DNA from: Dryococelus australis
Lineage: Eukaryota; Arthropoda; Insecta; Phasmatodea; Phasmatidae
Reading direction: 5' to 3'
Length of the DNA: 64,000 nt
NCBI GenBank assembly: GCA_029891345.1
Contig: CM056993.1
Coordinates: 273,018,900-273,082,899, forward strand
In this document: in pieces, positions 62,147-64,000 of the stretch
Position numbering within the stretch: position 1 is the first letter of the stretch
How the letters are laid out: each line of letters starts with the position of its first letter
The notes under the pieces: generated by a model
What the model saw: only the letters and a program-made list of their open reading frames with translations
Told to the model about the DNA's origin: nothing
The model's database searches: none
Position numbers and translations under genes: made by a program

Positions 62147-62566
62147 GGCTATGTTCACGGTAAACTGAGCACTTTTTAAAGCCCTGCTTAAGATCTAGTT
62201 GTACGCACATTGTGTATTCTTTCGCGCTATGTAAAATTAACACTATCATAGAGCTCATCACTTTATTTATGCTTCGGTGAAGTAAAACTGTGAAATTATT
62301 AGAAAAATAAATATTTTACAAATCAGCTAGTTTTTACTCTTACATGAATTAAGATAACCGAAAATGATATAAATAATTTTAGTTATCACAAATGGTTACC
62401 TAAAACTTTTAACTCTACATTAAGACATTGAACTACTTTCCCTCCTTCGTTACCAACTTGACTAGAAGCGTGTCACTCAATACGCCCGTTAAAACACATG
62501 CAGGTAGGAGTAGTAACTTTTTCCTAAGGTTGATTTAAAAAGTGCTCACTTTATCGTGAACAGCCT
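62147..62566 (+). mobile_element. MITE, GGCTGTTCAC family, long form
   Basis: Starts ggctatgttcacggtaaact and ends ctcactttatcgtgaacagc. Internally alike to 48150-48566. Confidence 0.85.
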
Positions 62567-62569
62567 TAA

Positions 62570-64000
62570 ACAAGTTTAAGTCTAGCCTGTGCAGAAATTT
62601 TTCCGTGAAGAACAGGTGGCCCTAATGATGCAATTTTGCTAGCGTGTGCCGTGGTAGAAGGAGCTAAAGGGACTTCTTGTCACCAATGTCACATATTTCT
62701 GGTCAAGATAAAAATCCGTAGGGCCTATGCATTGCTCAGTATTGCTACGAGACGAAGTGGATATAGAGGTAGTATTTTCTATTCATGACAGCTGAATGCT
62801 GTCCGTAAGCCCCTACGCCAATACGTCGGATAACAGCTGTTTCTAGTTGCTTATATTGTGTGTTGGCTGTTGAAGTATATAAGATATAGTGTTACATTGA
62901 AGTATGTAAATTGGGATATTATATGAAGGTAAAACATAATTTGGTTACTTCAATTTTGATGGCAAGAGTAATCCTGATTATGTACACATCGATTAACTAA
63001 ATAAGTTTGTAGTTGTCATAAAACTGTTAAGGTTTTTTTTTTCTGCAACAAGAAAGTAATATGGTGATTTCATTTATATTCCGTATACACATAGGGTTGT
63101 TTGGTTTCTCAAATTTGTATTCAGCAGCGTGCCGTTGTTTATAAATTTGGTGACCTAAAAGTTTTAGTGAGTTTTATGGGGTGCTATTTTTACTCTCTAT
63201 CGCTCAGGTGTTGGTTTATGACGCTCGAAAGAACGTCAGGGTAATCATATATTTTTAAGGAATAAAGAGCACTCCAATTCCAGGTTCAAAGACCGTGAAT
63301 TAAAGCGGAAAGGCGTGGCCTACTAGCAAAAGAGCATCGAATTAGTTAGAAGGGCATTTTCACTCTCAAGTCAAATTTTATCATGTTTATATATAACTAA
63401 TCTAAAAAAATATCAATGTAAAAACTATGTCGCTCTGTAATATTACGAATAAATCCATCAGTAGTATATTCGGAGGAAGGCCTATTCAGTCGTATTTGTT
63501 GAGCAGAGAACCGACATTGGCTGATGTTGTTTCAAGGCTTTCCCTGAAGATGGTAGCTGGAGTATGTCTGAACACGTGATATGGATGATGCAAAAAATAC
63601 CTACCAATTAGATTTTATTGCCATGCGATCCTTAAATGTGGATCGACGGGAATACATCTGCAGTAAGTAATAACTGTGTGATATCTACAGTACGACAATG
63701 TGTGAGTTTTCCCAGACCTCCCAAGAGGATGTCGTGTTTGGAATATGATACATGTGGAGTGGATAATGTAACCTGTACTTGATACTGTATATGTTTATTA
63801 ACTTGGGCACTGATTCCAAGACACGGGAGCATTTGCAGAATAATGAGATCTAGGACACATGTTACCACTTCATAATTAAAAGACTCCATAACTAGACGTA
63901 ACCCATTCTTTTATACACAAACATAATCCATAATTACAGCCGGTTTTCAATTTGTCATGCACAAACACTCATGGGGGAACGAATGCAAGGGACTTAAACA
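62570..64000. other. no feature recognised
   Basis: AT-rich to the window end. No gene, RNA or element ends seen. Confidence 0.4.

Overview
The window looks like a repeat-dominated stretch of an animal nuclear genome, most likely an insect with a large genome (possibly a polyneopteran; this is inference). It is AT-rich, has no bacterial-style gene packing, carries a tRNA-headed SINE with a CpG-rich body, and is crowded with short inverted-repeat DNA transposons (MITEs). It also holds Tc1/mariner-type copies and a 15.6-kb Polinton-like fossil. I found no host gene that I can name. The best candidate for host coding sequence is one short exon-like stretch near 60.4 kb, and it is weak.

Layout. 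0.2-3.1 kb: an almost complete, decayed DNA transposon with 31-bp inverted ends and an ATTT target duplication. It encodes a spliced transposase-like protein of the DUF7869/RNase H-like type and is Sola-like in structure. 4.7-17 kb: a dense MITE zone in which at least five families are nested or adjacent: a GGCTGTTCAC family, a hAT-type family with 8-bp duplications, a TAGTCCATTC family present once as a head-to-head pair, a Harbinger-like 0.6-kb element, and one SINE. Several CpG-rich promoter-like islands lie between them. 17-19.6 kb: AT-rich, nothing recognised.

19.6-35.2 kb: a 15.6-kb element bounded by long inverted repeats (about 1.0-1.4 kb) and carrying a fossil protein-primed type-B DNA polymerase near its right end. 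I read it as a Polinton/Maverick-like fossil. Toward its left end are a fossil of a 'QGF...KELAI' family and three tandem paralogues of a short protein I do not recognise, each built of two similar half-modules with a CNNxEH signature. TATA-TCAGT promoters precede some of these units. The middle holds a TATA-containing exon-like segment and two kinds of tandem repeat. I see none of the usual Polinton integrase, ATPase, protease or capsid genes, so the gene content is unusual.

35.2-57 kb: CpG-rich dispersed repeats (a pair at 35.6 and 47.9 kb with heat-shock-like motifs), four more SINE copies, six more MITE copies of the GGCTGTTCAC family, and a decayed mariner-like element at 38.9-40.3 kb. 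57.1-59.7 kb: two Tc1-like elements. One is full length in a single reading frame with five in-frame stops. The other is truncated and split by a Harbinger-like MITE that carries a long TA tract. 60.2-64 kb: an exon-like CpG-rich segment with a cluster of YY1/Pho-like motifs, then two more MITEs and unassigned AT-rich sequence.
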